DNA from: Kineococcus mangrovi | GTDB lineage: Bacteria; Actinomycetota; Actinomycetes; Actinomycetales; Kineococcaceae | Direction: 5' to 3' | Length of the DNA: 64,000 nt | NCBI RefSeq assembly: GCF_041320705.1 | Contig: NZ_JBGGTQ010000002.1 | Coordinates: 1-64,000 of the forward strand | Shown: positions 51,789 through 60,078 of the stretch, in pieces | Position numbering within the stretch: position 1 is the first letter of the stretch | How the letters are laid out: every line of letters starts with the position of its first letter | Program-made: the position numbers and the translations under genes | Notes under the pieces: model-generated | Database searches by the model: none | Told to the model about the DNA's origin: nothing | The model's input: only the letters and a program-made list of their open reading frames with translations

Positions 51789-52717
51789 GCGCGCCGGACC
51801 GGCCGACCGTCACCGTCATCGTGCCGGTGCACGACGGCGTGGAGCTGCTGCGGGGTTGCCTGGCGTCCCTGCGGGCGCAGACCTACCCCGCTGAGCTGGT
51901 GGACGTCGTGGTCGTCGACAACAACTCCACGGAGGACGTCGCGTCAGCGCTGCCGGCCGGCGACCCCCGTTTCAGGTTGCTCAGCGAGACCCGCAAGGGT
52001 TCCTACGCGGCGCGCAACAAGGGCCTGGAGTCGGCGACCGGTGAGGTCATCGCCTTCACCGACGCCGACTGCTCACCCCACCCCGACTGGCTGGAACGGG
52101 GAGTGGCCGCCCTGTCCGCCACGCCCCGCGCCGACATGGTCGCCGGCGCCATCGCCCTGCGGTTCGAGCACGGCGCGGCCCGGACCGGGCCGGAGGTCTA
52201 CGAGGAGCAGCACTCGTTCAAGCAGGACTGGTACCTGGCCGAGCGGAAGTTCGGCGCCACGGCGAACGTCCTGACGTGGCGGGCGACGCTGGACCGGGTC
52301 GGCGTGTTCGACGCCTCCCTGCAGTCCAGGGGCGACGCCCAGTGGGGCCAGCGGGTGGCCGCCGCCGGCCTCCGGCAGCGTTACGCCGCCGACGCGGTCG
52401 TCGACCACCCCGCGCGGGCCTCCCTGTCCGAGATCATCTCCAAGCAGCTGCGGGTCGCGCGCGGCCACGTCGACGTCGACCTGGTCGACGACCCCAGGGT
52501 CCGGCACTTCGCCGGCGTGGGCGCCTCGCACCTGAAGCTGGCGCTGAGCACCCCGGTCACCATCTGGCGCCGTCCACCGACCCCGGACCGGCTGCGGACG
52601 CTGCGCTACCTCGGCGTCTTCACGGCGATCCGCGCCATCTACGTCGGTCAGTCCGCGCGGGGCGTCGCGACCGTCGCCTGGGGGGCCCGCTCGAGTCGTC
52701 GTGTCCGCAGGACGTGA
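51785..52717 (+). CDS. Family 2 glycosyltransferase
   Basis: This 310-residue GT-A enzyme has VTVIVPVHDGVELLRGCLAS, VVVVDNNSTEDV, RKGSYAARNKGLESATGEVI and AFTDADCSPHPDWLERG (metal-binding acids), then GVFDASLQSRGDAQWGQRV, the conserved acceptor block. The C-terminus (GVATVAWGARSSRRVRRT) has no membrane span. It resembles the protein encoded opposite at 52648-53622 in plan and motifs, so they may be an inverted duplicate pair. The last 70 bp overlap that gene in antisense. Confidence 0.86.
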   Translation: MSAPDRPTVTVIVPVHDGVELLRGCLASLRAQTYPAELVDVVVVDNNSTEDVASALPAGDPRFRLLSETRKGSYAARNKGLESATGEVIAFTDADCSPHPDWLERGVAALSATPRADMVAGAIALRFEHGAARTGPEVYEEQHSFKQDWYLAERKFGATANVLTWRATLDRVGVFDASLQSRGDAQWGQRVAAAGLRQRYAADAVVDHPARASLSEIISKQLRVARGHVDVDLVDDPRVRHFAGVGASHLKLALSTPVTIWRRPPTPDRLRTLRYLGVFTAIRAIYVGQSARGVATVAWGARSSRRVRRT

Positions 52718-53622
52718 GCGAACTTCGCGCCGACGAAGTAGTACTGCATCCAGTGCCCGACCGCGACGTAGCGGACGCGGTCGAGCGTCCACCCCGGCGA
52801 CACCCTGGCCGAGGTCCGGACGGTCGACCTGACGTTGGGGCGCAGAGAGCTTGTGAGCTCGCCGCGTTCGTACAAGGCGGTTCCGGTGGCCCGCCGCTTG
52901 TCCACGTCCCCGCGGGTCACGCGCCGCACCTTCTTGTGCAGCTCCGCCATGGTCGGCCGCGCGGGGTGGTCGACGACGGCCGTCGCACCGAACACCGCCT
53001 GCACCCCGGTACGGGTGGCCCGCTCGCCCCACTCACGGTCACCGCCGCTCTGGAGGAAGGCGGAGAAGGGCCCGACCCGGTCGAAGGTCGAACGCAGGGT
53101 CATCATGTTGGCGGTGGCGGCCCACCCCTGGTCCCCGACGTAGTGGTCCTGGCGCAGGCCGTTCACGCAGTCCCACAGCTCGGCGAAACTGGCCCGTCCT
53201 GCGACCGCGGGGAACAGCTCGATCGCGCCGCCGACGAAGGCCGGCCCCTCGCAGGCCAGGAGCTGCCGGACGCCCTCCGTGAGCCAGTCCGGCCGGGGCA
53301 GGCAGTCGCCGTCGGTGAAGGCCAGGACCTCCCCGCTCGCGGCCGCCAGCGCAGCGTTCCGCGCCGCGTAGGAGCCCGGTGTGCTCTCGCGGATCACCTG
53401 TACCCGCTCCAGCACGGCCAGGCTCCGCTCCAGCCCCTCGTTGTCCCCGTTGTCGACGACCACCACGTCGACGGAGCCGAGGTAGTCCAGCGCCGCCAGG
53501 GCCTTCGCGGTCTTGGCCAGCTCACCCCGGTCCCCGTGGACGGGGACCACCACGGTCACGCTGGGCCAGTCCCGGCCGGCCAGCGCGGGGCTCGGCTGCG
53601 ACTGCGTGCCGACCGGGTTCAC
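52648..53622 (-). CDS. Family 2 glycosyltransferase
   Basis: This 324-residue GT-A enzyme has VTVVVPVHGDRGELAKTAKA, VDVVVVDNGDNEGLERS, STPGSYAARNAALAAASGEV and LAFTDGDCLPRPDWLTEG, then FSAFLQSGGDREWGERATRT and VDHPARPTMAELHKKVRRVT. The last block has a counterpart (VDHPARASLSEIISKQLRVA) in the convergent gene at 51785, showing common origin. GTG 53622 overlaps the stop of the WecG-type gene upstream (GTGA), so they are coupled. Upstream in-frame codons would run through that gene and are rejected. Confidence 0.85.
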   Translation of the reverse strand: MNPVGTQSQPSPALAGRDWPSVTVVVPVHGDRGELAKTAKALAALDYLGSVDVVVVDNGDNEGLERSLAVLERVQVIRESTPGSYAARNAALAAASGEVLAFTDGDCLPRPDWLTEGVRQLLACEGPAFVGGAIELFPAVAGRASFAELWDCVNGLRQDHYVGDQGWAATANMMTLRSTFDRVGPFSAFLQSGGDREWGERATRTGVQAVFGATAVVDHPARPTMAELHKKVRRVTRGDVDKRRATGTALYERGELTSSLRPNVRSTVRTSARVSPGWTLDRVRYVAVGHWMQYYFVGAKFAHVLRTRRLERAPQATVATPRAD

Positions 53623-54488
53623 GCCGCTCGCCGCGTGGTGCGCCGGGCCGCGGCCCGCGCGAACAGCCCCGCCGCGTACGGCAGGTCGTGCACGAGGTAC
53701 CGCTTGGCCATCCGCCGCGGCTCCATGGCGAGGCGGTGCACCCACTCCAGCCCGCTGCGCTGGATCCACAGCGGGGCGCGCGAGACCTCCCCGGCCACCA
53801 TCGTCAGGGTGCCCCCGCACCCGACGAACCAGGCGTTCGGGAGGTGCTCGCGCAGGAGCTGCATGAGGCGTTCCTGCTTGGGGAAGCCCAGGGCGACGAA
53901 GACGATGTCCGGCTCGGCCTCCACGACCTCGCTGACCGTCCGTTCCAGCTGGGCGGGACGCTGTTCGAAGCCGAAGGGCGGGCACTGCACCCCGGCGACC
54001 TTCAGCTCCTCGTACTTCTCGGTCAACCGGTCCGCTGCCCGCTCGGCGATCCCCTCCGCGCCTCCGAGCAGGTACAGCGACCGGTCCGACCGGGCGGCCG
54101 CCTCGGACAGCGACCAGATGAGGGAGGAACCCGTGACGCGCTCGGGCAGTTCCTCGCCCTGGATGCGGCTGGCCCACACGATGGGCATGCCGTCGGGGAC
54201 GACGAGCTCGGCCTGTTCGGCCAGTTCCCGCAGTTGCGGTCGGCGCAACTGACGCAGGATGTCGACGTTGGGGGTGATGAGGTTGCCGCCGCGGCCCTCC
54301 CGGAGGGCGAGCATGACGTGGTCGACGACCTCGGTCTCGCGCAGGGCGTCGAAGTCGACGTCGTCGACCCTCACCTGCTGACGCTCGGGGCGCGAACCCA
54401 CGCCGAGGTCGTCGATCGCGGTGAGGTCGAGGGACGTCACAGAGCGTAGTAAGGACAACGATCGCGAGGGGCCGGAGAAGAGGACCAT
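53619..54488 (-). CDS. WecG/TagA/CpsF family glycosyltransferase
   Basis: This 289-residue GT26-type enzyme has GGNLITPNVDILRQLRRPQL (catalytic Asp region), LVVPDGMPIVWASRIQG, LYLLGGAEGIAERAADRL, IVFVALGFPKQERLMQLL, and FVGCGGTLTMVAGEVSRAPL leading to WIQRSGLEWVHRLAMEPRRM, the C-terminal membrane-docking block. Family members add N-acetylmannosamine(uronate) or a related sugar as an early step on the lipid carrier. This would be one of the first steps after the initiating transferase at 55667. It lies between two family 2 glycosyltransferase genes on the same strand. Confidence 0.9.
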   Translation of the reverse strand: MVLFSGPSRSLSLLRSVTSLDLTAIDDLGVGSRPERQQVRVDDVDFDALRETEVVDHVMLALREGRGGNLITPNVDILRQLRRPQLRELAEQAELVVPDGMPIVWASRIQGEELPERVTGSSLIWSLSEAAARSDRSLYLLGGAEGIAERAADRLTEKYEELKVAGVQCPPFGFEQRPAQLERTVSEVVEAEPDIVFVALGFPKQERLMQLLREHLPNAWFVGCGGTLTMVAGEVSRAPLWIQRSGLEWVHRLAMEPRRMAKRYLVHDLPYAAGLFARAAARRTTRRAA

Positions 54489-54508
54489 GTGAACTCCCAG
54501 GGAGCCGG

Positions 54509-55474
54509 TCAGCGAGTGGACGTGTCCCGCTGCCAGGCGGTGGTCTGCCTGCGGCGAGCGGAGATGCGGGACGCGACGGTGACGGCGGTGTAGACGGCGG
54601 CGGACGGAAGGAGTCGTGGACGGGACAGTGCGAGCTTCGCGAGGGCGGTCGTCGTCCCCGACGTCGACCTCTCGAAGGGTGGTGCGTCCCCCGTGGCGCT
54701 GGCTCCGGCGTCGGCCACCGCGTCCTGCGACGCGGCGGCGGTCCCCGGGCGCCCCCCGGCGCCTGGTGCGGTGCGGTGCTCGGTCCTGCTGAGTTCCGCG
54801 TTCCCCGACGCGGTCCTCGTGCGCACCTTGAGCAGGTTGCGCAGGTTCCTGGGTGCGGCGACGAGGAACTCCCCGTCGCTGGTGCCGCGCTCGTGCTCGG
54901 CGAACAGCCGCTGCACGAACAGGTCGTCGCTCGTCACGTCGGGGAACCGCCCGAACCGCGCCCGGCCCGCCTCCGAGATCCCGTAGACGCCCAGGCCGAC
55001 GAGGCCGGACCGCACGTAGGGCAGCTCGGCGTAGGCGCGGTAGAAGGCCCGCACGGGCCAGGAGGACCCGCGCAGGTCGAACCGGATGCGCGGGGAGGCG
55101 GCGTGCACGTCACCGCGGCGCAGGCGCTCCGCGAGGTGCCCCAGCGTCCCGGGCGTCAGGACGATGTCGGCGTCGAGGTAGACGCGCGGGAAGGCGGTGG
55201 CGGCCTCGTCCCCGGCGCGCAGGGCGGCGGCCTTGGAGGCCTGGCCCAGCTCGACGACGCGGACCCCGGCCGCGCGGGCGACCTCGGCGGTGTCGTCGGT
55301 GCAGCCGTTGGCGACGACGACGACCTCGGGGGTCTCGGCGCCGGCGGCCGAGGTCAGGGCGGCCAGCGTGCGGGCCAGCGTGCGGGCCTCGTCGTGGGCC
55401 GGGACGACGACGGACAGCGTGGGGCGGGAGGACGGGGTCGACTCGACGGGCCGGTGGTCCGTGCTGGTCGTCAC
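54509..55474 (-). CDS. Family 2 glycosyltransferase
   Basis: This 321-residue GT-A enzyme has LSVVVPAHDEARTLARTLAA, EVVVVANGCTDDTAEVARAA, VVELGQASKAAALRAGDEAA and VYLDADIVLTPGTLGHLAER (D-x-D), then RFPDVTSDDLFVQRLFAEHE with catalytic acids. A Ser/Ala/Gly-rich segment of about 40 residues near residues 245-285 is probably a flexible linker before the C-terminal helix. GTG 55474 is chosen for the strong GAGGAGGAGG just upstream. It lies 20 bp upstream of the WecG-type gene, and together with 52648 these form a three-gene leftward operon. Confidence 0.85.
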   Translation of the reverse strand: MTTSTDHRPVESTPSSRPTLSVVVPAHDEARTLARTLAALTSAAGAETPEVVVVANGCTDDTAEVARAAGVRVVELGQASKAAALRAGDEAATAFPRVYLDADIVLTPGTLGHLAERLRRGDVHAASPRIRFDLRGSSWPVRAFYRAYAELPYVRSGLVGLGVYGISEAGRARFGRFPDVTSDDLFVQRLFAEHERGTSDGEFLVAAPRNLRNLLKVRTRTASGNAELSRTEHRTAPGAGGRPGTAAASQDAVADAGASATGDAPPFERSTSGTTTALAKLALSRPRLLPSAAVYTAVTVASRISARRRQTTAWQRDTSTR

Positions 55475-55633
55475 GCGTCCTCCTCCTCGGATCGTTGCTC
55501 TGATCGACGCGTCGTTCGGCGCAAGGCAGTCACTTCTGGTCACCCGGCAGTGCGCATAGTAGCCAGGTCGTCGGGGACGGACGCAAGACGTGGAGGCGGC
55601 TGCCCCGTGCGACACGAGTCGCCCGCGACTCCT

Positions 55634-55650
55634 CACCGCGGGGCGCGGTG
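55634..55650 (-). terminator. Hairpin after the initiating transferase gene
   Basis: Read on the minus strand, CACCGCG-CCC-CGCGGTG: a perfect 7-bp GC-rich stem 17 bases beyond the stop of the 55667 gene. It separates that gene from the glycosyltransferase operon that follows. Confidence 0.5.
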
Positions 55651-55666
55651 GCCGCACCCGTCACGC

Positions 55667-57217
55667 TCAGTACGCCCCGCGCCCACCGAGGACGGCCTGG
55701 GCCGTCTTGGCGAGGATCATCACGTCGAACGCGGGCGACCAGTTCTCGACGTACTGCAGGTCCAGCCGCGTCGACTCCTCCAGGTCCAGGTCGGACCGGC
55801 CGGAAACCTGCCACAGCCCCGTCAGACCCGGCTTGACCAGCAGGCGGCGGCGCAGGTCCGTGCCGTACTCGGCCACCTCGCGAGGCAGCGGGGGACGGGG
55901 CCCCACCAGCGACATGCTGCCGCTGACGACGTTGAACAGCTGCGGCAGCTCGTCGAGGGAGTACCGCCGCAGCAGGGACCCCACCCGCGTCACCCGCGGG
56001 TCGCGGCGCATCTTGAACAGCAGGCCGTTGCCCTCGGACTGCTCGCGCAGGTCGATGAGCAGCTTCTCCGCGTCGGTGACCATGGAGCGGAACTTGACCA
56101 TGGAGAACTCGCGGCCGTCCCGGCCCACGCGCGTCTGGCGGAAGAACACCGGTCCCGGGTCGTCGACCTTGATGGCGATCGCGACGAGCAGGACCAGCGG
56201 GGAGAGCAGCAGCAGCCCCAGCAGCGCGCTGCCGCGGTCGAACAGGGCCTTGCCGGCGTGCCGGACGCCGCGCAGCTCCGGGCGGTCCACGTGCAGCAGC
56301 GGCAGGCCCGAGACGGGGCGGATGACCACCCGCGGGCCGACGACGTCGGTGAGGGCGGGGGCGACGACGAGGTCGGCGCGGGTGTCCTCGAGCTGCCAGC
56401 CCAGCCGGCGCAGGACGGGACCGTCGAGCTCGGGGCAGGTCAGCGTGGCCACGACGTCGACGTCGGCCTCGCGCGCCCGCACGGCGATGTCCTCCAGGGA
56501 GCCGAGGACGGGGACGCCGAGGGCCTCCAGCTCGGGGGTGCTGCCCCCGCCGGGCGTGCAGACCCCGTCGACGCGCAGGCCGTGGTCGGTGTTGCGCCGC
56601 ACCTGCCGCACCAGCGAGGCGACGGCCCCGGGGTGGCCGGCGACGAGGGTGGACTGCATGCACTCCCCCGCCGCGCGCCGGCTGTGCAGGTAGCGGCGGA
56701 CGGCGAGCCGCGCGGCGACCGTCAGGAGCCCCGCCACGGGCAGGGCGACGACGACGAACCCGCGGGCCACGTCGAGCGCGAAGGCCCACGAGACGGTGCC
56801 GACGAGGGCGACGACGGTCGTCCCGGCGAGCAGCACCCGCTGGAACTCCTCCGACCCCACCCCGAGGAACCGCGCTTCGTAGGCGCGGAACAGGAGCATG
56901 GAGGCCACCCACACGGGCGGGAGCAGGACCATCGTCCAGGCGACCGAGGGCCCGGCCGGGTAGGGCGCGTCGCCGAAGCGGAGCAGGTACCCCAGCACGG
57001 CCCCGACGAGCGCGGCCAGGGCGTCGGAGACGGCGATGGTGCGGCTGTACTCGCGCTGCCACACGGGCCGGCGCTGACCGCGCGGGGTTGACGAGGCCGA
57101 GCGCCCCAGGGCGAGGGGCAGGAAGGGCTGGTCGTGCTCCGGCAGCGGCGGAGCGGTCGGTGCATCGATCACGCGCCGTCGCTGGCTCGGCAGCAGGCGC
57201 AGTTCCTCGGCAGCCAT
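55667..57217 (-). CDS. Polyprenyl-phosphate sugar-1-phosphate transferase (initiating glycosyltransferase)
   Basis: This 516-residue membrane enzyme starts chains by moving a sugar-1-phosphate onto undecaprenyl phosphate. The N-terminal half has four membrane helices and a CoA-binding-like Rossmann domain. The catalytic C-terminal third begins KALFDRGSALLGLLLLSPLV and has VDDPGPVFFRQTRVGRDGRE, FSMVKFRSMVTDAE, RRYSLDELPQLFNVVSGSMS followed by LVGPRPPLPREVAEY, and KPGLTGLWQVSGRSDL. This is the WbaP/GumD type, so the donor is probably UDP-glucose or UDP-galactose. It is the only such enzyme in the window and may serve both polysaccharide modules (inference). Confidence 0.93.
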   Translation of the reverse strand: MAAEELRLLPSQRRRVIDAPTAPPLPEHDQPFLPLALGRSASSTPRGQRRPVWQREYSRTIAVSDALAALVGAVLGYLLRFGDAPYPAGPSVAWTMVLLPPVWVASMLLFRAYEARFLGVGSEEFQRVLLAGTTVVALVGTVSWAFALDVARGFVVVALPVAGLLTVAARLAVRRYLHSRRAAGECMQSTLVAGHPGAVASLVRQVRRNTDHGLRVDGVCTPGGGSTPELEALGVPVLGSLEDIAVRAREADVDVVATLTCPELDGPVLRRLGWQLEDTRADLVVAPALTDVVGPRVVIRPVSGLPLLHVDRPELRGVRHAGKALFDRGSALLGLLLLSPLVLLVAIAIKVDDPGPVFFRQTRVGRDGREFSMVKFRSMVTDAEKLLIDLREQSEGNGLLFKMRRDPRVTRVGSLLRRYSLDELPQLFNVVSGSMSLVGPRPPLPREVAEYGTDLRRRLLVKPGLTGLWQVSGRSDLDLEESTRLDLQYVENWSPAFDVMILAKTAQAVLGGRGAY

Positions 57218-57420
57218 GGACCCTCCCCCGTCGTGGCCTGGTGGACACCCACGGCGGTGTGGGACGCCAGCACCCGTCCGAGTGATCTCAGCGAGCCGAA
57301 ATCGTTACGCAAGGGTGAGCTGACGAGACCCATCGTAGCCACGCGTCACCCGTTCGACGCAAGTCCCTCACGGAGCGCACATGATCCAGCCGCGCACCGG
57401 AAAACGGCGACCGGCAACGC

Positions 57421-57450
57421 AAAAGGCCCCCACCGATCCCGGTGAGAGCC
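57421..57450 (-). terminator. Rho-independent terminator of the tRNA-Ala gene
   Basis: On the minus strand: GGCTCTCACCG-GGAT-CGGTGGGGGCC followed by TTTT. An 11-bp stem with some G-T pairs starts 10 bases after the tRNA 3' end. Confidence 0.85.
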
Positions 57451-57458
57451 TCCGCCTG

Positions 57459-57533
<75 letters not shown>

Positions 57534-57615
57534 AGCTCGTCGTCCCGATCACTCACGACGACGAGAAGAGGCTACCAGCCCCACCGGACGCCGGTTACCA
57601 CCGCGGTCCGGACGA

Positions 57616-58386
57616 TCACTGGTTGACGACGCGGGCGGGCTCGCGCAGGTCGATGAACCGGGGCTCCTCCACGACGGCGCGCCCCGCCGCCTCGGCGACC
57701 GCGGGCGAGACCGGGTCCCAGGTGCGGGCGCGGTCCTTGAGCAGGTAGGTCGGCAACGGGACCGGCACGGGGGCCCAGCCCCGGTCGTCGGCCAGCGGGG
57801 ACGGACGCTCGTCGCGCGGGGCCGGGATCGTGGTCCGCAGACCGGTCGGGCGCGCCAGGGGCAGGACGACCGCCGGGGTCGCCGGCCGCAGCCCCGGACG
57901 AGCGGGCGCCGCCGCGCCGTGCCGGGTCAGGGCACCCACCACGAGCAGCAGCCCCGCGGTCGGCACCGCGCCGGACCACCCCGGCGCGAGCCCGGCCGCC
58001 ACGAGCGCCCAGCCCGCCACCGCCAGGACGACGGCCGTCGCGAGCAGCCGGCGCCGACGGGTCACGACGGCCGAGGCCGGACGCGGCGAGGACGCCCGTC
58101 GCACCGCGACCGGTGCCGGCTGCGCCGCGGACGGGCCGGGGACGGCGGCGGGGGGAGCCAGGACGGGGCGGGAGGAGGCCCCCACCGCCGCCGCGGAGAC
58201 GGCCGCCGCCGCGAGCGCCTGCCCGACGGGGGCGGACCCGCGGCGCACCACGACGCGCATCGCCTCGGAGTCCCGGTCGGCCTGTCGCGCCTCGGCCGTC
58301 CGCCGGTGCTTCCGGATGGCGTTCGGGACGAGGTAGGCGGCCCACAAGGCGATGATGGTGAGGAAGATGAGGCTGCTGGCGGGCAC
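57616..58386 (-). CDS. glpR: Divisome-associated membrane protein GlpR/SepX
   Basis: This 256-residue protein has an N-terminal membrane helix (SSLIFLTIIALWAAYLVPNA) followed by RKHRRTAEARQADRDSEAMR, the hallmark start of actinobacterial GlpR/SepX, then an Ala/Pro-rich stretch. Two further helices (LLATAVVLAVAGWALVAAGL and AVPTAGLLLVVGALT) come next, with a C-terminal PTYLLKDRARTWDP motif. In actinobacteria this protein acts in cell division and is the membrane receptor for the gephyrin-like protein Glp, encoded here at 60075. Synteny with rimJ, mog, moaC, glp and galU supports the call. Confidence 0.85.
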   Translation of the reverse strand: MPASSLIFLTIIALWAAYLVPNAIRKHRRTAEARQADRDSEAMRVVVRRGSAPVGQALAAAAVSAAAVGASSRPVLAPPAAVPGPSAAQPAPVAVRRASSPRPASAVVTRRRRLLATAVVLAVAGWALVAAGLAPGWSGAVPTAGLLLVVGALTRHGAAAPARPGLRPATPAVVLPLARPTGLRTTIPAPRDERPSPLADDRGWAPVPVPLPTYLLKDRARTWDPVSPAVAEAAGRAVVEEPRFIDLREPARVVNQ

Positions 58387-58461
58387 GGTCGAAACGCTAG
58401 ATGCACCGGAGGCCGGGATCCTGCAACTCGGGGGCGTGTCGCGCCGCGGAGCGGGCCGGTC

Positions 58462-59061
58462 TCAGCGCGCGCGCTGAGAGGCCCGGTACCGGGCGAGCAG
58501 ACCCCCCGGGACCTCCCCGGCCGTGAGCGCGAACGTCCGGTGGTCCCGCCACGCCCCGTCGATGTGCAGGTACGCCGCGCGCAGCCCCTCGTCACGCATG
58601 CCGAGTTTCTCCGCCACTCTGAGCGACGCCGCGTTCTCGGGCCGGATGTTCACCTCGATCCGGTGCAGCCGAAGGACTCCGAAGCAGTGGTCGGCCACGA
58701 GGGCCAGCGCCACGGGGATGGTTCCTCGGCCCGCGACGCGGCGGTCGATCCAGTACCCGACGTGGGCCGAGCGCAGCGAACCCCAGGTGATGCCGGAGAC
58801 GGTGATCTGCCCCACGAGGGTGCCGTCGAGTTCCACGACGAACGGCAGCATGCGCCCGGCCTTGGCCTCGCGGGAGAAACCCCGCACCATCTGCGGGAAA
58901 CTCGGCGCGGGCCCGCTGCCCTCGGGCGACGTCGCCTCCCAGGGCCGCAGCCAGGACGCGTTCGCGGATCGCACCGCCCGCCACACCGAGGCGTCGCGCC
59001 GGCGCAGCGGGCGAAGCCGGACCGGCCCCTCCCGCAGTTCCGCGGGCCAGCCGGGGCTCAC
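58462..59061 (-). CDS. rimJ: GNAT N-acetyltransferase, RimJ/RimL type
   Basis: This 199-residue protein has the GNAT fold: VRLRPLRRRDASVWRAVRSA at the start, FVVELDGTLVGQITVSGITW, SAHVGYWIDRRVAGRGTIPV (acetyl-CoA pyrophosphate loop) and LHRIEVNIRPENAASLRVAE followed by KLGMRDEGLRAAYLHIDGAW. It acetylates N-termini, in the type case ribosomal protein S5; the true substrate here is unknown. It overlaps the mogA stop by 4 bp and keeps the conserved actinobacterial order galU, moeA, rimJ. Confidence 0.88.
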   Translation of the reverse strand: MSPGWPAELREGPVRLRPLRRRDASVWRAVRSANASWLRPWEATSPEGSGPAPSFPQMVRGFSREAKAGRMLPFVVELDGTLVGQITVSGITWGSLRSAHVGYWIDRRVAGRGTIPVALALVADHCFGVLRLHRIEVNIRPENAASLRVAEKLGMRDEGLRAAYLHIDGAWRDHRTFALTAGEVPGGLLARYRASQRAR

Positions 59062-59579
59062 CGCCCCGCCCCGGCGGGCGGCACGCGGGGGTGGTCGCCG
59101 CCGTGGACCTGCTCGACGGCGTGCGGCAGGAAACCCGCCAGCACGCCCACCCCGTCGCGGACCCCGCCGACCGACCCCGGCAGGTTGACGACGAGGGTCC
59201 GGCCGGCGACCCCCGCGACGCCGCGGGACAGGACGGCCGTGGGCACCCCGGCGCCCGCCCCCGCGGCGCGGATCGCCTCCGGCACACCGGGGACGAGGTA
59301 GTCCAGCACGCGCAGGGTGCGCTCGGGGGTGAGGTCGAGGGGGCTCAGGCCCGTGCCGCCGTTGGTCACCACGACGTCGTACCCGGCGGCGACGGCGTCG
59401 CGCAACGCCTCCTCGACGGGGTCGCCGTCGGGGACGACGACCGGGCCGTCGACGCGGAAACCCATGTCCCGCAAGCCGTCCACGGCCACGGGTCCGGAGG
59501 TGTCGGTGTAGACGCCGGCCGAGGCCCGGTTCGAGACCGTCACCACGAGGGCCGTGCGCGCCGGGGGCCGCTCAGCCAT
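59058..59579 (-). CDS. Molybdenum-cofactor protein MogA/MoaB (molybdopterin adenylyltransferase type)
   Basis: This 173-residue protein binds molybdopterin and activates it by adenylation. Family motifs are VTVSNRASAGVYTDTSGP, VVVPDGDPVEEALRDAVAAG, VVTNGGTGLSPLDLTPERTL (the GGTG loop plus catalytic Asp) and VNLPGSVGGVRDGVGVLAGF. It overlaps moaC by 8 bp upstream and rimJ by 4 bp downstream. Confidence 0.9.
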   Translation of the reverse strand: MAERPPARTALVVTVSNRASAGVYTDTSGPVAVDGLRDMGFRVDGPVVVPDGDPVEEALRDAVAAGYDVVVTNGGTGLSPLDLTPERTLRVLDYLVPGVPEAIRAAGAGAGVPTAVLSRGVAGVAGRTLVVNLPGSVGGVRDGVGVLAGFLPHAVEQVHGGDHPRVPPAGAGR

Positions 59580-60078
59580 CGACGGTCCAGTCCCCGCTGC
59601 GGCCGCCGCTCTTGGCCGTGACGCGGACCCCGTCCAGGACGGTCCGCTTGTCGACGGCCTTGACCATGTCGACGAACGTCAGACCGGCCACGGCGACGCA
59701 GGTCAGTGCCTCCATCTCGATGCCCGTCCGGTCGGCCGTGCGCACGGCGGCCGTGATGTGCACGCCCGTCAGCTCGGGCGTGCTCACGGGGACGATCTCC
59801 ACCTCCACGGCGTGCACCGCCACAGGATGCGCCAACGGGACGAGGTCGGGGGTGCGTTTGGCCGCTTGCAGCCCGGCGATGCGCGCGACGGCCAGGGCGT
59901 CGCCCTTGGGCAGCCCGCCCTCGGCGAGCAGCTCCAGGACCGCCGGGGAGCAGCGCACGTACCCCTCCGCGCGGGCCTGGCGGACGGTGACGGGTTTGGC
60001 CGAGACGTCGACCACGCGCGCGTGCCCGGCGTCGTCGAGGTGGGTCAGCCGTCGGCTCACGGCGTCACTCTGGCTCAC
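59572..60078 (-). CDS. moaC: Cyclic pyranopterin monophosphate synthase MoaC
   Basis: This 168-residue enzyme works with MoaA to turn GTP into cyclic pyranopterin monophosphate. Signatures are LTHLDDAGHARVVDVSAKPV, KGDALAVARIAGLQAAKRTP then DLVPLAHPV, GIEMEALTCVAVAGLTFVDM with KAVDK, and the C-terminal GVRVTAKSGGRSGDW. Start GTG 60078 overlaps the stop of glp (GTGA); longer frames run through that gene and are rejected. Confidence 0.95.
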   Translation of the reverse strand: MSQSDAVSRRLTHLDDAGHARVVDVSAKPVTVRQARAEGYVRCSPAVLELLAEGGLPKGDALAVARIAGLQAAKRTPDLVPLAHPVAVHAVEVEIVPVSTPELTGVHITAAVRTADRTGIEMEALTCVAVAGLTFVDMVKAVDKRTVLDGVRVTAKSGGRSGDWTVDG

